Shown piece after piece: positions 63,588 through 64,000 of a stretch of 64,000 nt of DNA. A program made the position numbers and the translations under genes. The notes beneath the pieces were generated by a model. It worked only from the letters and a program-made list of their open reading frames with translations, did not search any database and was not told the origin of the DNA. Source of the stretch: CAWDJT01 sp963828705. Its GTDB lineage: Bacteria > Desulfobacterota > Syntrophobacteria > Syntrophobacterales > Syntrophobacteraceae. Each line of letters begins with the position of its first letter. The first letter of the stretch is position 1. The stretch covers positions 62,001-126,000 of the forward strand of contig CAWHGA010000038.1 in assembly GCA_963828705.1 (NCBI GenBank). The letters are read 5' to 3'.

Positions 63588-64000
63588 ACGAAAGAGATTT
63601 CAACGACCTGGTCGAAAGCATCCAGGAAGCTGGGAAGATCAAAGCCGGAAAATTGCCGCCGAGCCGTCGCTTCGAGTTCAGTCCTTTGGATATCAAAGCC
63701 ATCCGGGAGAAACTCTGTAAATCCCAAGCGGACTTTGCCCGGATGATCGGGGTCAGTGTCTCGACCCTCCAGAACTGGGAGCAGGGCCGGCGCAAACCGG
63801 AAGGCCCCGCCAAGGCACTCCTTCAAGTCGCATCGAAAAACCCCAAAGCGGTCTTCGATCAAGTCCCACTGGGCGATGAAGTACAGCTTGAAGTCCAGGA
63901 AAAGCAGGTGGTCATTCGCCCGGCCGTCACACCTCGGCAGGGCTGGGAAGAGCAGTTCCGGCTCATGGCGGAACACGGCGATGACCGTTTGCTCGATGCG
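63584..64000 (+). CDS. XRE-type antitoxin fused to a MazE-like C-terminus (runs off the window)
   Basis: Open from ATG 63584 to the edge (139 codons). Residues 1-95 are a HigA-like antitoxin: SRRFEFSPLDIKAIREKL, then the HTH SQADFARMIGVSVSTLQNWE followed by QGRRKPEGPAKALLQVA, ending KNPKAVFDQV, where these antitoxins normally stop. The frame continues without a break into LGDEVQLEVQEKQVVIRPA and PRQGWEEQFRLMAEHGDDRL, which is the second half of a MazE/AbrB antitoxin, including its toxin-binding tail. The first half of the MazE fold is absent. Either a chimeric antitoxin or a deletion/assembly joint; a mazF-like gene should follow to the right. Confidence 0.7.
   Translation, partial: MNERDFNDLVESIQEAGKIKAGKLPPSRRFEFSPLDIKAIREKLCKSQADFARMIGVSVSTLQNWEQGRRKPEGPAKALLQVASKNPKAVFDQVPLGDEVQLEVQEKQVVIRPAVTPRQGWEEQFRLMAEHGDDRLLDA

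Noticed and set aside
1..64000. tRNA or rRNA genes
   Set aside because: I looked for conserved T-loop and rRNA core sequences by eye and saw none; a tRNA scan would be needed to be certain.

Overview
This window looks like a chromosomal segment of a sulfate-reducing or related Desulfobacterota (former Deltaproteobacteria). The basis is the 3' end of qmoB followed by qmoC (electron transfer to APS reductase), a giant BadF/BcrA-type CoA-dehydratase activase with its HgdB-like partner, the carboxynorspermidine route to polyamines, a MucR regulator, NtrC-type signalling and GC-rich coding. No rRNA or tRNA gene was seen.

Layout. 1-3.4 kb: qmoB (partial), qmoC with a terminator, and a secreted PpiC-type prolyl isomerase. 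3.4-4.9 kb: a long gene-poor, lower-GC stretch. 4.9-12.3 kb: MucR; Cys-rich protein; HhH-GPD glycosylase coupled to the radical SAM protein AmrS; methyltransferase; ilvD; a Cys-rich MerR regulator with a radical SAM enzyme. 12.5-22.9 kb: activase/HgdB pair coupled to RNase G; LOG protein; a small acidic protein; RlmI-type methyltransferase; an atypical isopropylmalate synthase. 23-31.9 kb: hybrid histidine kinase; VOC protein; carboxynorspermidine synthase and decarboxylase; FmdB protein; RluA pseudouridine synthase. 32-45.4 kb: dynamin-like GTPase; RarA; two-component pair; an orphan H-box protein; a Liv-type binding protein with a decayed ATPase; the 5-oxoprolinase genes pxpBCA. 45.5-57.2 kb: a palindromic MITE-like element; DUF4412-like protein; two convergent membrane glycosyltransferase-like genes; sirtuin, ATP-grasp, alanine dehydrogenase and phosphodiesterase genes; flavodoxin-like reductase; AcuB/AcuC-like pair; MBL hydrolase. 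57.5-59.4 kb: queDEC (preQ0 synthesis) behind its own promoter. 59.5-64 kb: an accessory island with an IS701-type transposase, a wrecked type I-C CRISPR locus (half a cas3 abutting one spacer between two repeats), and a RelE-type toxin followed by an antitoxin that appears to be a HigA-MazE chimera running off the window.

A recurring property is that nine otherwise well-conserved genes (ppiC, ilvD, nspC, the dynamin-like GTPase, ntrC, ald, the transposase, cas3, relE) contain about 19 single-base frameshifts. Several fall in homopolymers, and a one-base correction restores the family consensus each time. I read most of these as sequencing or assembly indels rather than true gene death. The truncations of cas3 and of the ABC ATPase cannot be explained that way and look like real deletions.

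The most unusual items are the HigA-MazE fusion at the right edge, the cas3-to-CRISPR deletion junction, a dispersed palindromic repeat present in three copies, the 120-bp nested palindrome at 45.6 kb, an isopropylmalate synthase lacking the conserved His motif, and an H-box protein without a kinase ATPase domain.
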